Assembly: GCA_937880175.1 (NCBI GenBank)
Contig: CALFLO010000120.1
Coordinates: 1-35,194 of the forward strand
DNA from: an uncultured Gluconobacter sp.
GTDB lineage: Bacteria > Pseudomonadota > Alphaproteobacteria > Acetobacterales > Acetobacteraceae
Reading direction: 5' to 3'
DNA length: 35,194 bases
The notes below the pieces were generated by a model. That model was not told the origin of the DNA. It did no database searches and worked only from the letters and a program-made list of their open reading frames with translations. Each line of letters begins with the position of its first letter. The stretch's first letter is position 1. Below are positions 7,920-16,119 of this stretch, one piece after another. The position numbers and the translations under genes are program-made.

Positions 7920-8384
7920 ATGGCACCCCTGATACTTCTATGTCTATTTGCTGCGCTTTTTCTGGCCTACGCCGCACCCGATACGCCGGTCGGCAAGATC
8001 TGTCGTGATCAGCTTGTGACGCGCCCCGGCAGATGGATGAGAGATTTTCCCCATGTTGTGGGAATTCTTGCGCTGGGGACTATTCTGCTTGTGGGTTGTG
8101 CCACGTGGTTACTGGGCCATGATGGTTTTGCCGCCAGCCTACAGATGGCTCCGGATTTTCTAACCTTTGCCACCAGCTTTGAAGTGACGTCTTTCGTCGA
8201 AGCAGCATCCAGCCTTGCGTTTATGATGCTGACGACGGGAGCCGGAAAAAATATTCTCGTTCTGCGACAGTTATTCCGGCGCACTGTGAGCCGGGGCAGA
8301 CGTGCTATAAGTGCTGCCCGCGCCCGTCTGACGGGGCCGAATGCAGATGACCCTGACCCGGCAGTTCTTTCAGCTTTCTGCTGA
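7920..8384 (+). CDS. Small inner-membrane protein of unknown function
   Basis: A 154-aa protein that I do not recognise. It begins with a hydrophobic stretch (MAPLILLCLFAALFLAYAAP), has a second membrane segment (about residues 46-66, VVGILALGTILLVGCATWLLG), a possible third amphipathic segment near 85-105, and a basic cytoplasmic tail (RQLFRRTVSRGRRAISAARARL). The start at 7920 follows the upstream stop by 10 bases with a GAGG-like site. It is probably co-expressed with the DUF815 ATPase and the DUF6624-like gene. A perfect hairpin follows its stop. Confidence 0.65.
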   Translation: MAPLILLCLFAALFLAYAAPDTPVGKICRDQLVTRPGRWMRDFPHVVGILALGTILLVGCATWLLGHDGFAASLQMAPDFLTFATSFEVTSFVEAASSLAFMMLTTGAGKNILVLRQLFRRTVSRGRRAISAARARLTGPNADDPDPAVLSAFC

Positions 8385-8389
8385 TGCTG

Positions 8390-8420
8390 AAGGCAGGCGG
8401 ACCGAAGCGCCGCCTGCCTT
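8390..8420. terminator. Hairpin between convergent genes
   Basis: An 11-bp perfect stem (AAGGCAGGCGG with CCGCCTGCCTT) with a 9-base loop lies between the membrane-protein stop (8384) and the TonB-receptor stop (8430). No T-run follows, so it may act as a weak terminator or as mRNA 3'-end protection. Confidence 0.6.
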
Positions 8421-8429
8421 GCCTGTCGG

Positions 8430-10844
8430 TCAGAACGACGCGCTGACAGTACCGAAGAATTCGCGGACAGGTCCGCGTTCCATGGACTGGTAGTCACCCA
8501 CGGCAGGGTTGTCGTTCTCACCCATCATGGAGATGTATTTGGTGTTGAACAGGTTATAGACGTTGAAGCTTGCCGTAACGTCCTTGAGGACGCTCAGCTT
8601 GCCGAAACGGTACTGTGCCCCTGCATTGGCCAGCCAGTATCCGCCGATCGAAGTATCGTTCATGAAGCTGTAATAGCGACGGCTGTAGTAGTTTGCATCG
8701 AAATGCGCCGTCATGCCTTTCCAGCTATAGGCAACCGAAGTCTTGTACATCCAGGCCGGGTAGTTGACGATATTCTTGCCGGCGAGCGCATAGTAGCCGC
8801 CAACCGTATCGACATTCCGGTCGTAAGTGCCCTTGTTGTAGCTCAGGTTGTTGCTGATGCTCAGACCGTCGATCGGGGTGATGGTGATGTCACCATTGGC
8901 ACCCGTCATGGAGATATGCCCGAAATCGATGACCTGCGAGACGGGGTTGGTCAGGGAGCCAACGGCCGCCGCAAGGATCGGGTGGATCAGGCTGGCATGA
9001 TAGACGGTCGCATTCACCTGAAGGAACTTCGACGAATAGCGATAGCCACCGAGATAGACCCAGGCCTTTGAGGGCTCGAGGGACTTCTTCTGGGCCTGGA
9101 ACGTAGCCTGGTCCTGCACGGAATAGACCGAGTTCGCCACACCATAGGCCGAGACCTCATAGGCCCGCATGTTCTCGGCCACATCCACATAGATCTCGTG
9201 ATGGCGGTTGATATGCCAGTCCAGATTGACGTGCGGCAGGAAGGCCTGCGAGGCCGTCAGGGAACCGTTGGGCAGCGCATCAGCGCCGGTCCAGTCGGAA
9301 TTGTTATACTGCGCGCCACCGGACGTCGTGGCGGTCATGGACTTGAAGCCCGCATGCAGGGTCAGGCCTTCGGCAAGCTGGATGCTGTCCTGAAGGTGGA
9401 ACTGCATGACGTTGGTGGTCCACTGGAAGTTATATCCTTCCAGATAGGCCGGCCCGTAAACATCATAGGGCCCAACGGCCTTGAGCGGTGCGCCCTGCCC
9501 CAGAAGCGGCTCGCGGTAATTGAACAGTCCGGCCTGCTGGTTGTTGTTTTCGTACCAGACGCCACCCTCGAACGTGTGGCGGCCCCACTTGTAGCGCAGG
9601 CTTGTGTCCAGACCATAGCGCTCCTGCCGGTTCTGCCAGACTTCCTCAGACAGGGGCGCGCCACCCTCGACCTGATCGTCGGGATCGCTGTCGGTATAAC
9701 TGTAATAGCCGGTCTGGCTGTGCCCGTAGAGCGTGGTGTTCCAGGTCAGGTGATCGGTCAGGGCGAGATCGAAATGCAGCCCGCCCATGTAGTTGGTTTC
9801 GGACTGCCCACCGTCATACATGGCGATGTTGGAGCCGTCGATCCCGGGCACACTGTCATAACCGGCCGGGTAAGGGCGTGTGCCGTTGGCGATGCCGTAA
9901 GCCAGACCGTAATTCGGGTAGAGATGCGGGGTACGCCAGCCGAGGTTTTTCAGGATGCCGATGGACGTGTCCGGATAGTTCCACTGGGCCAGGCTGGACC
10001 AGTTGAAGAAAGCCGACATGCGGCTGCGTTCGTTGATCGGCTGCACGAGCTTGGCATCGACCTGCTGCATGAACTGGTCGCCGCCGCCCATCCACATGCC
10101 TTCGTCGGTCCGGGCATAGGACGTGTAGAGCTTCGTGCCGGTCTGGTTCAGCTTGCCGGAATCGAGACGGACATAGGTGCGGTACGATCCGTAACTGCCG
10201 AAGGACTGGCTCACCTTGCCGCCACGTTTGTCCTCGGGATCGGCAGAACCGATCTGGATCGTGCCGCCCAGCGTGTTCATGGAGGGCAGTTCGACCGAGC
10301 CTGCACCCTGCGACATGCGCATGGACTGGATGTCATCGGGGATAATCGCGGAAGCGAGGCTCATGCCGCTGACGGACTGGTAGGTCTGATCGTTCAGGGG
10401 CACGCCATCCACCGTGACGCCCATCTGGTTCATGAAGAACCCGCGGACGTAAAGATTGGCGCCGAAGCTGTCGATGCCGAACGGATCGGTGGAGGTAAAG
10501 CTCACGCCCGGCGTACGGTCCAGCATCTTGTAGGCGCTGGTTCCGGGAACATACTGGCGCATGATGGCTTTGGAGACCGCCTGTTCGGCGTCGCGGCCGG
10601 TCAGCTGACGGCCCGTTACGGCGACACTCTCGGTTGCGCGGGATTCCAGTGCCTTGGTCTTGTGGCGGGCGGGCACGGTCGGGGCAGCATCGGCGGCATG
10701 ACGCGGTGCCGCATGGGCGCGGGCGTGGGCTTTGACCGGCGCAGCATCATCGGCTGGCAGGAGAGGCTGATGACCCGCAGCCAGGGCTGACTGGCGGACT
10801 GCAAACAGTGCGATGGAGGAAAGAAGCAGGGATCTGGTTCGCAC
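8430..10844 (-). CDS. TonB-dependent outer-membrane receptor
   Basis: An 804-aa outer-membrane receptor that imports a ligand using TonB energy. The start codon is GTG at 10844; an in-frame stop lies about ten codons upstream and no ATG is available. Residues 1-23 are a signal peptide. Residues 34-62 are rich in His, Ala and Pro. A possible TonB box (TESVAVTG) lies near 71-78. The plug domain (about 85-210) contains DRTPGVSFTSTDPFG, LYVRGF and GVTVDGVPLNDQ. A long beta-barrel follows and ends in Phe (TVSASF), the outer-membrane insertion signal. The ligand is not evident, and no transport or siderophore genes lie beside it. It is divergent from the Rieske oxygenase across a 254-base gap. Confidence 0.9.
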   Translation of the reverse strand: MRTRSLLLSSIALFAVRQSALAAGHQPLLPADDAAPVKAHARAHAAPRHAADAAPTVPARHKTKALESRATESVAVTGRQLTGRDAEQAVSKAIMRQYVPGTSAYKMLDRTPGVSFTSTDPFGIDSFGANLYVRGFFMNQMGVTVDGVPLNDQTYQSVSGMSLASAIIPDDIQSMRMSQGAGSVELPSMNTLGGTIQIGSADPEDKRGGKVSQSFGSYGSYRTYVRLDSGKLNQTGTKLYTSYARTDEGMWMGGGDQFMQQVDAKLVQPINERSRMSAFFNWSSLAQWNYPDTSIGILKNLGWRTPHLYPNYGLAYGIANGTRPYPAGYDSVPGIDGSNIAMYDGGQSETNYMGGLHFDLALTDHLTWNTTLYGHSQTGYYSYTDSDPDDQVEGGAPLSEEVWQNRQERYGLDTSLRYKWGRHTFEGGVWYENNNQQAGLFNYREPLLGQGAPLKAVGPYDVYGPAYLEGYNFQWTTNVMQFHLQDSIQLAEGLTLHAGFKSMTATTSGGAQYNNSDWTGADALPNGSLTASQAFLPHVNLDWHINRHHEIYVDVAENMRAYEVSAYGVANSVYSVQDQATFQAQKKSLEPSKAWVYLGGYRYSSKFLQVNATVYHASLIHPILAAAVGSLTNPVSQVIDFGHISMTGANGDITITPIDGLSISNNLSYNKGTYDRNVDTVGGYYALAGKNIVNYPAWMYKTSVAYSWKGMTAHFDANYYSRRYYSFMNDTSIGGYWLANAGAQYRFGKLSVLKDVTASFNVYNLFNTKYISMMGENDNPAVGDYQSMERGPVREFFGTVSASF

Positions 10845-11098
10845 CGTGGCCGAAACTCCGGAATCTGGGATTTATGAACGTTGGGAAGCGGTCTCCTAAA
10901 CGTGCCTGCGCCGCCCGAAAAGCGCCAGCATTGCTAGATGATGTTTCAATGACACGAAAAAGATGGTTTTTGTGCCGCATGTTGCGGGAAAGACGCGCCG
11001 GGCAAGTGACGAATGATCTCTTCCTGTGATGGGGCTTTGCCTGTTAGGTTCATGTCCAACAAGACGACGTCGCAGTTTCATCACGGATCAGGATACTC
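10845..11098. other. Divergent intergenic region between TonB receptor and Rieske oxygenase
   Basis: These 254 bases hold both genes' upstream signals. AGGATA just before the ATG at 11099 is the ribosome site of the oxygenase. I see no convincing -35/-10 pair, no clear Fur box and no open reading frame with coding character. Confidence 0.5.
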
Positions 11099-12271
11099 AT
11101 GTCGCAGACTGTTTCTGCCTCTTCTGCTACTGCCGAAAGCACAGCTCCGGACACTGATCGGGAAATCGACCCGAATATCGGTGAATATTCTCCTGTAGAA
11201 GATGTGGTCCGAAAGACCGGCGATCTCCGGCGCGTCATGTCCAACCCCGACTACTGGTATCCGGTGGCGTGGTCGCGCGAACTCAAGCGCGGCAAGACCA
11301 TCGGCACGCGCTATGCGGGACAGCCGATCGCGCTCGTACGCCCGATGGATGGCAGCGTATTCGCACTGGAAGACCGCTGCGCGCACCGGCAGGTTCCTCT
11401 CAGCCTGGGCAAGGTCAGTGGTGAAGCGGTCCAGTGCTGCTATCATGGATGGGCCTATGGCCGCTCAGGCCGCTGCATCGACGTGCCGTATCTGGGCAAG
11501 GGCAAGCTGCCGAACGGTGTCCGGACCTATCCGTGTCGGGAAGAAGGCGGCCTGATCTTCATTTTCCCGGGCGATCCGGCAAAGGCCGAGAGCACACCCT
11601 TCCCGCAGCTGGGTTCGGTTGGACACCCGGAATACAAGACGCGCCGCTTTGGTGAGAGCGTCGCCTGCCATTACAGTTTCATGCATGAGAACCTGATGGA
11701 TATGAACCATCAGTTCATGCACATGAAACAGATGGGCCAGATGAAGCCGCGCTTCCTTGGCGGCAGGGACGAGCCCACACTGGTCGAGGCGCGCTACAGC
11801 TTCGCGCGCACCGGCGGCAAGCAGCCCTGGGGCGAGACGTTTATTTTCGGTGAGCGTCGCGATGCCAGCGAGAAATACGCGCACAAGGACGTCATGACGA
11901 TCCGGACGGAATATCCGTACCAGACGCTGCGGATCGCTACGGGTGACGAGCCCCCGGTCATGGATCTGTGGATCGTCTACGTGCCGCAGGACGCGGAACA
12001 GAAGACCTGCCGCGTCTTCGGACTGCTGTCGATCCGTCGCCCGAAGGCGAAGCTGGTTCTGGACATCGCCTGGCCGTTCCTCGTCGCCTTTACCGAGCGG
12101 ATCTTCAAGGAAGACCGGGACATCGTGGAACTGGAGCAAGCAGCCTGGAACGAACAGGGCGGCGACCGCAATCAGGAAGTCTTCCCGGTCATCAACATGC
12201 TCCGCAGGCTACTGGCCCGATGCGGTGTTCCGGCTGACAAGCCCGCGAACGAACAGGTGTCTTCGTCCTGA
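11099..12271 (+). CDS. Rieske non-heme iron oxygenase, alpha subunit type
   Basis: A 390-aa oxygenase that would use a Rieske [2Fe-2S] cluster to feed electrons to a mononuclear iron site. The Rieske ligands are C94-H96 (DRCAHRQ) and C113-H116 (QCCYHGW). The iron-site motif is ENLMDMNHQFMH (N198, D201, H204, H208). The second His follows after three residues, whereas ring-hydroxylating dioxygenases usually have four. The N-terminal 40 residues are polar and look disordered. No reductase or ferredoxin gene is adjacent, so electron partners must be encoded elsewhere. The substrate is unknown; the adjacent GNAT-MutT gene starts one base after its stop and gives no hint. It resembles the VanA/Lls1-like single-component-alpha group more than aromatic dioxygenases with beta subunits. 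Confidence 0.85.
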   Translation: MSQTVSASSATAESTAPDTDREIDPNIGEYSPVEDVVRKTGDLRRVMSNPDYWYPVAWSRELKRGKTIGTRYAGQPIALVRPMDGSVFALEDRCAHRQVPLSLGKVSGEAVQCCYHGWAYGRSGRCIDVPYLGKGKLPNGVRTYPCREEGGLIFIFPGDPAKAESTPFPQLGSVGHPEYKTRRFGESVACHYSFMHENLMDMNHQFMHMKQMGQMKPRFLGGRDEPTLVEARYSFARTGGKQPWGETFIFGERRDASEKYAHKDVMTIRTEYPYQTLRIATGDEPPVMDLWIVYVPQDAEQKTCRVFGLLSIRRPKAKLVLDIAWPFLVAFTERIFKEDRDIVELEQAAWNEQGGDRNQEVFPVINMLRRLLARCGVPADKPANEQVSSS

Positions 12272-12272
12272 C

Positions 12273-13277
12273 ATGACACCTGAACTCAAGGCAGGGGGCC
12301 TCGTTCTGCGCGCCCTGCAGCCGGGTGACGCCCCGGCAATCCATCGTCTCATCAATGACTGGAGCGTCGTACGGATGCTCAGTCGCCTGCCCTTCCCCTA
12401 CCCGCGCGAACTGGCGGAGCAGTGGATCGACTCGACACGTCACGACAGTGCGCAGGGCAGCGCGCATCACTTCGCCATCACCCGTGACGGCGCACTTCTG
12501 GGCGCGATGGCACTCGTACTCTCCGATGACCGGCGTTCAGGGTCGCTCGGATACTGGCTGGCCCCGACGGCATGGGGACAGGGTCTGACCACGCTGGCGG
12601 GTCAGCGCATCGTGGAATGGGGCCTGACAGTTCTGCGGCTGGAGAAAATCACGGCTGATGCCGCGCAGGATAATGTCGCCTCGGCGGCGGTTCTGGGAAA
12701 ACTCGGCTTCGTAAAGACGGGCACATCCAGCAGGCGGTTCGTCTCCCGTGGACAGGACTGCCCGATCGATCTGTTTGAACTGCCGCGCGCATCGTTCCTT
12801 GCGAAGACGCAGGAGCCGGTCGAGGCTCCTTTGCCTCCTGCCGAGGTCATTCCTGTCGTCGCGGAACCGCCAAAACCCCGGACGTTGCTGGTCGTGGCCG
12901 CAGCCCTGCTCGATGCGCAGGGGCGGATCCTTCTTGCCAGACGTCCGGAAGGAAAGCGTCTTGCGGGACTGTGGGAATTTCCGGGCGGGAAGGTCGAACG
13001 TGACGAGACGCCTGAACAGGCGCTGGTCCGGGAAATGCGTGAGGAACTGGGTGTCGATCTGGCGGGAGCCTGCCTGGCGCCGTTCACCTTCGTCAGCGAG
13101 AACGCAGGGCCGTTCCATCTGCTGATGCCGCTTTATGTGGTGCGGCGCTGGCGGGGCGTTCCCACCCCGCGCGAAGGTCAGGCCCTGGAATGGGTCGCGG
13201 CCGGCGATCTCGGCCGCTACGCCATGCCCGATCCTGACCTTCCCCTGATCCCGCTTTTGCAGGAGCTTCTGGGCTAG
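12273..13277 (+). CDS. GNAT acetyltransferase fused to MutT-type Nudix hydrolase
   Basis: A 334-aa two-domain protein. Residues about 7-170 are a RimJ/RimL-like GNAT acetyltransferase (LGYWLAPTAWGQGLTTLAG carries the acetyl-CoA loop; ENITAD-type KITADAAQDN follows). A Pro-rich linker occupies about 180-203. Residues 203-334 are a MutT-like (d)NTP pyrophosphatase: LLARRPEGKRLAGLWEFPGG precedes a complete Nudix box starting at G239, with REMREELG. The MutT half probably removes 8-oxo-dGTP from the nucleotide pool. The acetyltransferase target is unknown. The ATG at 12273 lies one base after the oxygenase stop. Its TAG stop overlaps the convergent SMP-30 gene in a CTAG palindrome. The same fusion order occurs in other alphaproteobacteria as far as I recall. 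Confidence 0.88.
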   Translation: MTPELKAGGLVLRALQPGDAPAIHRLINDWSVVRMLSRLPFPYPRELAEQWIDSTRHDSAQGSAHHFAITRDGALLGAMALVLSDDRRSGSLGYWLAPTAWGQGLTTLAGQRIVEWGLTVLRLEKITADAAQDNVASAAVLGKLGFVKTGTSSRRFVSRGQDCPIDLFELPRASFLAKTQEPVEAPLPPAEVIPVVAEPPKPRTLLVVAAALLDAQGRILLARRPEGKRLAGLWEFPGGKVERDETPEQALVREMREELGVDLAGACLAPFTFVSENAGPFHLLMPLYVVRRWRGVPTPREGQALEWVAAGDLGRYAMPDPDLPLIPLLQELLG

Positions 13278-14164
13278 TTCAGCCGGAACACCTGCTGCGG
13301 AGCCCCTGCGACATCCGTGCGGAAGGCGAAAAGGGAACCCGCCTGCGGTTCCTTTGCCAGCATCTCCGCATCCAGCCCCCGACTGGCGGTGGTCACAAAA
13401 ACCGTTTTCAGGTCATCGCCGCCAAAAGCGACCTTGGTGACATTCGTGACGGGCATGGGGATCGGCGGCAGTTCCGTTCCGTCCGGTTTGAAACGCGCCA
13501 CACGTCCCCCGCCCCAGGTTCCGCACCAGACTGTGCCTGCACAGTCAGTCACGATTCCGTCGGGATAGCCGTGATCCAGCCGGGCAAAAACACGCTCGTT
13601 CGCCAGTTCGCCGTCCGCCTGAATATCGAATGCATAGATCGTCTGTTCCGGGCTGTCACAGACATACAGAACCTTGCCGCAGGGCGACACGGCGGGACCG
13701 TTGGACACCGTGTAGCCCTCGTCCTGATGGGCGACGCTCAGCCCCTCGCCGTCATGAACGACGCGATAGATGGAGCCGGACGGGTTTTCTTCGCCATCAT
13801 CCATGGTTCCGAACCAGATGCGCCCCTGCGGATCAACACAGGCGTCATTGAGACGATTGCGGGGCTTTTCGGCTTCCAGCACCGTATGATCCGAAAAATT
13901 TCCCGTCCGGGGATCGAAGCGACGCAGACCGTCCGGCATCCCCGCAAGGAACGTCCCATCCGCGACGGGGAGAAGAAACGCCACACGATCCGGCGCGGAC
14001 CATGTCTTATGCGTATGGTCGGATGGCGTGAAGCGATGGATTTTTGCTTCGGGGATATCGACGAAATAAAGCGATTTCTCGGCTTCAACCCAGACAGGCC
14101 CCTCCCCCAGCGTCGCGCGCAGATCGAGGATGCAGTCGGGCTGGTGAAGCGGGGTTCCGGTCAT
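13274..14164 (-). CDS. SMP-30/gluconolactonase family protein
   Basis: A 296-aa six-bladed propeller lactonase that would hydrolyse sugar lactones such as gluconolactone. Metal-site residues typical of the family are visible: E21 (LGEGPVW), N106 (RLNDACVDPQG), N156 (VSNGPAVS) and D202 (GYPDGIVTD). There is no signal peptide, so it is cytoplasmic. In sugar-oxidising acetic acid bacteria a lactonase fits the aldose-to-aldonate route, but the actual lactone is not shown by sequence. AGGAG lies just before the ATG at 14164. Its stop lies within the CTAG shared with the convergent GNAT-MutT gene, so no terminator separates them. Confidence 0.88.
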   Translation of the reverse strand: MTGTPLHQPDCILDLRATLGEGPVWVEAEKSLYFVDIPEAKIHRFTPSDHTHKTWSAPDRVAFLLPVADGTFLAGMPDGLRRFDPRTGNFSDHTVLEAEKPRNRLNDACVDPQGRIWFGTMDDGEENPSGSIYRVVHDGEGLSVAHQDEGYTVSNGPAVSPCGKVLYVCDSPEQTIYAFDIQADGELANERVFARLDHGYPDGIVTDCAGTVWCGTWGGGRVARFKPDGTELPPIPMPVTNVTKVAFGGDDLKTVFVTTASRGLDAEMLAKEPQAGSLFAFRTDVAGAPQQVFRLN

Positions 14165-14250
14165 GTGTGCTCCTGACGAAAACAGAAATTCGGGACGGGT
14201 TTCTCCTCGACAACGCGAGGCGACCCGTTACGTTCTGTGGCGAAGACTAT

Positions 14251-14256
14251 CAGGAG
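14251..14256 (+). promoter_or_regulatory. Ribosome binding site deciding the CinA-like start
   Basis: CAGGAG lies 7 bases before the ATG at 14264, supporting the start MLQKTACFLVIGNEI over upstream in-frame starts. Confidence 0.6.
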
Positions 14257-14263
14257 CGGACAC

Positions 14264-15034
14264 ATGCTTCAAAAAACTGCCTGTTTTCTCGTCATCGGCA
14301 ACGAGATCCTTTCGGGTCGTACCCAGGACGCCAATACCCGGGTTCTGGCCCAGGCCCTGAATGAACAGGGCATCCGGCTCATGGAAGTCAGGGTTATTCC
14401 CGATATCGAAGAGCGCATCATCCGGACCCTCCGCGAGTGCAGCGCGACGTTCGATATCGTGTTCACATCCGGCGGCATTGGCCCGACGCATGACGACATC
14501 ACGGCCGAATGCGTTGCCACTGCGATGAGGGCGCCGCTGGTCCGGCATGAGGAAAGCTTTCGCCTGCTGGAAGCAGCACTCGGTGCGGATCGCTTCAATG
14601 CGGCCCGGCAGCGTATGGCCTATCTGCCCGAAGGGGCCACGCCGATCCTCAACACGGTTTCCGTCGCACCCGGCTTCAGCATCGGCAATGTGCATGTGAT
14701 GGCTGGCGTGCCGTCGATCTTTGCAGCGATGGTGGCGTGGCTGGTGCCGCAACTCGAAAAAGGCGCGCCGCTCGTATCCGCAAGCTGGCATGCCGTGGGG
14801 CTGAAGGAAGGCGAATTCGCGGACGATCTGGCGACGTTGCAGAAAAACTTCCCCACGATTGATCTGGGATCCTATCCCTATCATCGTCCGGAAGGCGTAA
14901 GCGGCGTCGCGCTGGTGGCCAAGGGATATGATGCTGCGGTCGTCGAGAAGGCCGCACTGGCGCTGCATGATCTGATCATGGCTCATGGTCGTGAACCGCT
15001 CGCGGGTGAGCCGGCGCACAAACAGACAGCCTGA
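14264..15034 (+). CDS. Molybdopterin-binding domain (MoCF/CinA-like) protein
   Basis: A 256-aa protein with the MoCF_biosynth fold. It begins FLVIGNEILSGRTQDANTR and has the phosphate-binding loop TSGGIGPTHDD near residues 68-78. This resembles the N-terminal half of CinA. The C-terminal nicotinamide-nucleotide deamidase domain (PncC) of full CinA is absent, so pyridine-nucleotide salvage by that domain is not expected. The CinA N-terminal domain acts as an ADP-ribose pyrophosphatase in some species, so that activity is possible; a role in molybdenum cofactor handling is an alternative. It is divergent from the lactonase gene and ends at a strong terminator. Confidence 0.85.
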   Translation: MLQKTACFLVIGNEILSGRTQDANTRVLAQALNEQGIRLMEVRVIPDIEERIIRTLRECSATFDIVFTSGGIGPTHDDITAECVATAMRAPLVRHEESFRLLEAALGADRFNAARQRMAYLPEGATPILNTVSVAPGFSIGNVHVMAGVPSIFAAMVAWLVPQLEKGAPLVSASWHAVGLKEGEFADDLATLQKNFPTIDLGSYPYHRPEGVSGVALVAKGYDAAVVEKAALALHDLIMAHGREPLAGEPAHKQTA

Positions 15035-15041
15035 AAAAAAC

Positions 15042-15071
15042 AAAAGCCGCTGCGGGGGAGCAGCGGCTTTT
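15042..15071. terminator. Bidirectional terminator between CinA-like gene and accA
   Basis: A 12-bp perfect stem (AAAAGCCGCTGC with GCAGCGGCTTTT) with a 6-base loop and flanking A/T runs serves both convergent genes. Confidence 0.9.
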
Positions 15072-15081
15072 TGCAGAAGCC

Positions 15082-16056
15082 TCAGTGCAGAGGCGTGCGG
15101 GTCATGGACAGGAACTTGTCCCGGCGTTTCTGGATCAGCGCCGGTCCCGTTAGGCCTTTGAGAGATCCGAGTTCTTCGGAAATCGCATTTCCAATCGCCT
15201 TGACGGCTTCTTCCGGGGCGCGCTGCGCACCACCGATGGGCTCAGGTACGATCCGGTCGATCACGCCGAGGGACTGGAGGTCCTGCGCGGTGAGCTTGAG
15301 AGCTTCCGCTGCGGCCGGGGCCAGTTTCGGGTCGCGCCATAGAATGGACGCGGCCGCTTCCGGCGAAATCACGGAATAGATCGAGTGCTCGAGCATCAGG
15401 ATGCGGTCGCCCGCGCCGATAGCGATGGCGCCGCCCGATCCACCCTCACCGATCACGGTCACGATCAGCGGTACGGGAGCCTTGAGGCAGACATCGATCG
15501 ACTTCGCGATAGCCTGGGCCTGTCCGCGCGCTTCGGCGTCGATTCCAGGCCACGCACCGGCTGTGTCGATGAAACTCAGAACCGGCAGGCCAAAACGTCC
15601 GGCCATTTCGATCAGGCGCTGGGCCTTGCGATAGCCTTCGGGGCGGGCCATGCCGAAATTATGCTTCAGGCGCGTCTCGGTATCGTGGCCACGCTCGGTG
15701 CCGACGACAACAACCGGCTCTCCACGGAAACGGGCAAGACCACCGATCATGGCATCGTCGTCACCGAAGGCGCGATCACCGGCCAGAGGCGTGTAGTCCG
15801 TAGTTAGCAGACGAACGTAATCCAGAGCCTTGGGGCGCTGGGCGTGACGGGCCACCTGCACTTTCTGCAGCGGCGTCAGCTTGGCATAGGTCGAGCGAAG
15901 CTGCTTGTCGGCCTTTTCGGACAGACGGGCAATCTCGTCATCGATATTGATGCCGCTGGTGCCGGAGTCCTTGCCCTGGCTGCCCATCTGGCGGAGTTCG
16001 TCGATCTTGGTCTCGAGTTCGGCGACCGACTTCTCGAAATCTAGGAATTGGCGCAT
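15082..16056 (-). CDS. accA: Acetyl-CoA carboxylase carboxyltransferase subunit alpha
   Basis: Transfers carboxyl from carboxybiotin to acetyl-CoA, giving malonyl-CoA for fatty-acid synthesis, as an A2D2 complex with AccD. The 324-aa protein begins MRQFLDFEKSVAELETKIDEL, the family's helical N-terminus. It carries IDTAGAWPGIDAEARGQ and GEGGSGGAIAIGAGDR, crotonase-fold oxyanion elements, and ends with the usual RR-containing helix. accD is not nearby. It lies downstream of xerD on the same strand with 63 bases between, an arrangement seen in other alphaproteobacteria. Confidence 0.97.
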   Translation of the reverse strand: MRQFLDFEKSVAELETKIDELRQMGSQGKDSGTSGINIDDEIARLSEKADKQLRSTYAKLTPLQKVQVARHAQRPKALDYVRLLTTDYTPLAGDRAFGDDDAMIGGLARFRGEPVVVVGTERGHDTETRLKHNFGMARPEGYRKAQRLIEMAGRFGLPVLSFIDTAGAWPGIDAEARGQAQAIAKSIDVCLKAPVPLIVTVIGEGGSGGAIAIGAGDRILMLEHSIYSVISPEAAASILWRDPKLAPAAAEALKLTAQDLQSLGVIDRIVPEPIGGAQRAPEEAVKAIGNAISEELGSLKGLTGPALIQKRRDKFLSMTRTPLH

Positions 16057-16119
16057 GGCCAGCCCGATAGCACGCCTGAGCGTCTGGAAACAGTCCCTCC
16101 GACATGCGGAATGATCTGT

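Noticed and set aside
9198..10790. 530-codon open frame antisense to the TonB receptor
   Set aside because: It is a GC-rich shadow of a well-supported gene, with no ribosome site or recognisable motif.
13277..13310. Terminator between GNAT-MutT and SMP-30
   Set aside because: The stop codons overlap and no hairpin with a T-run is present in either direction.
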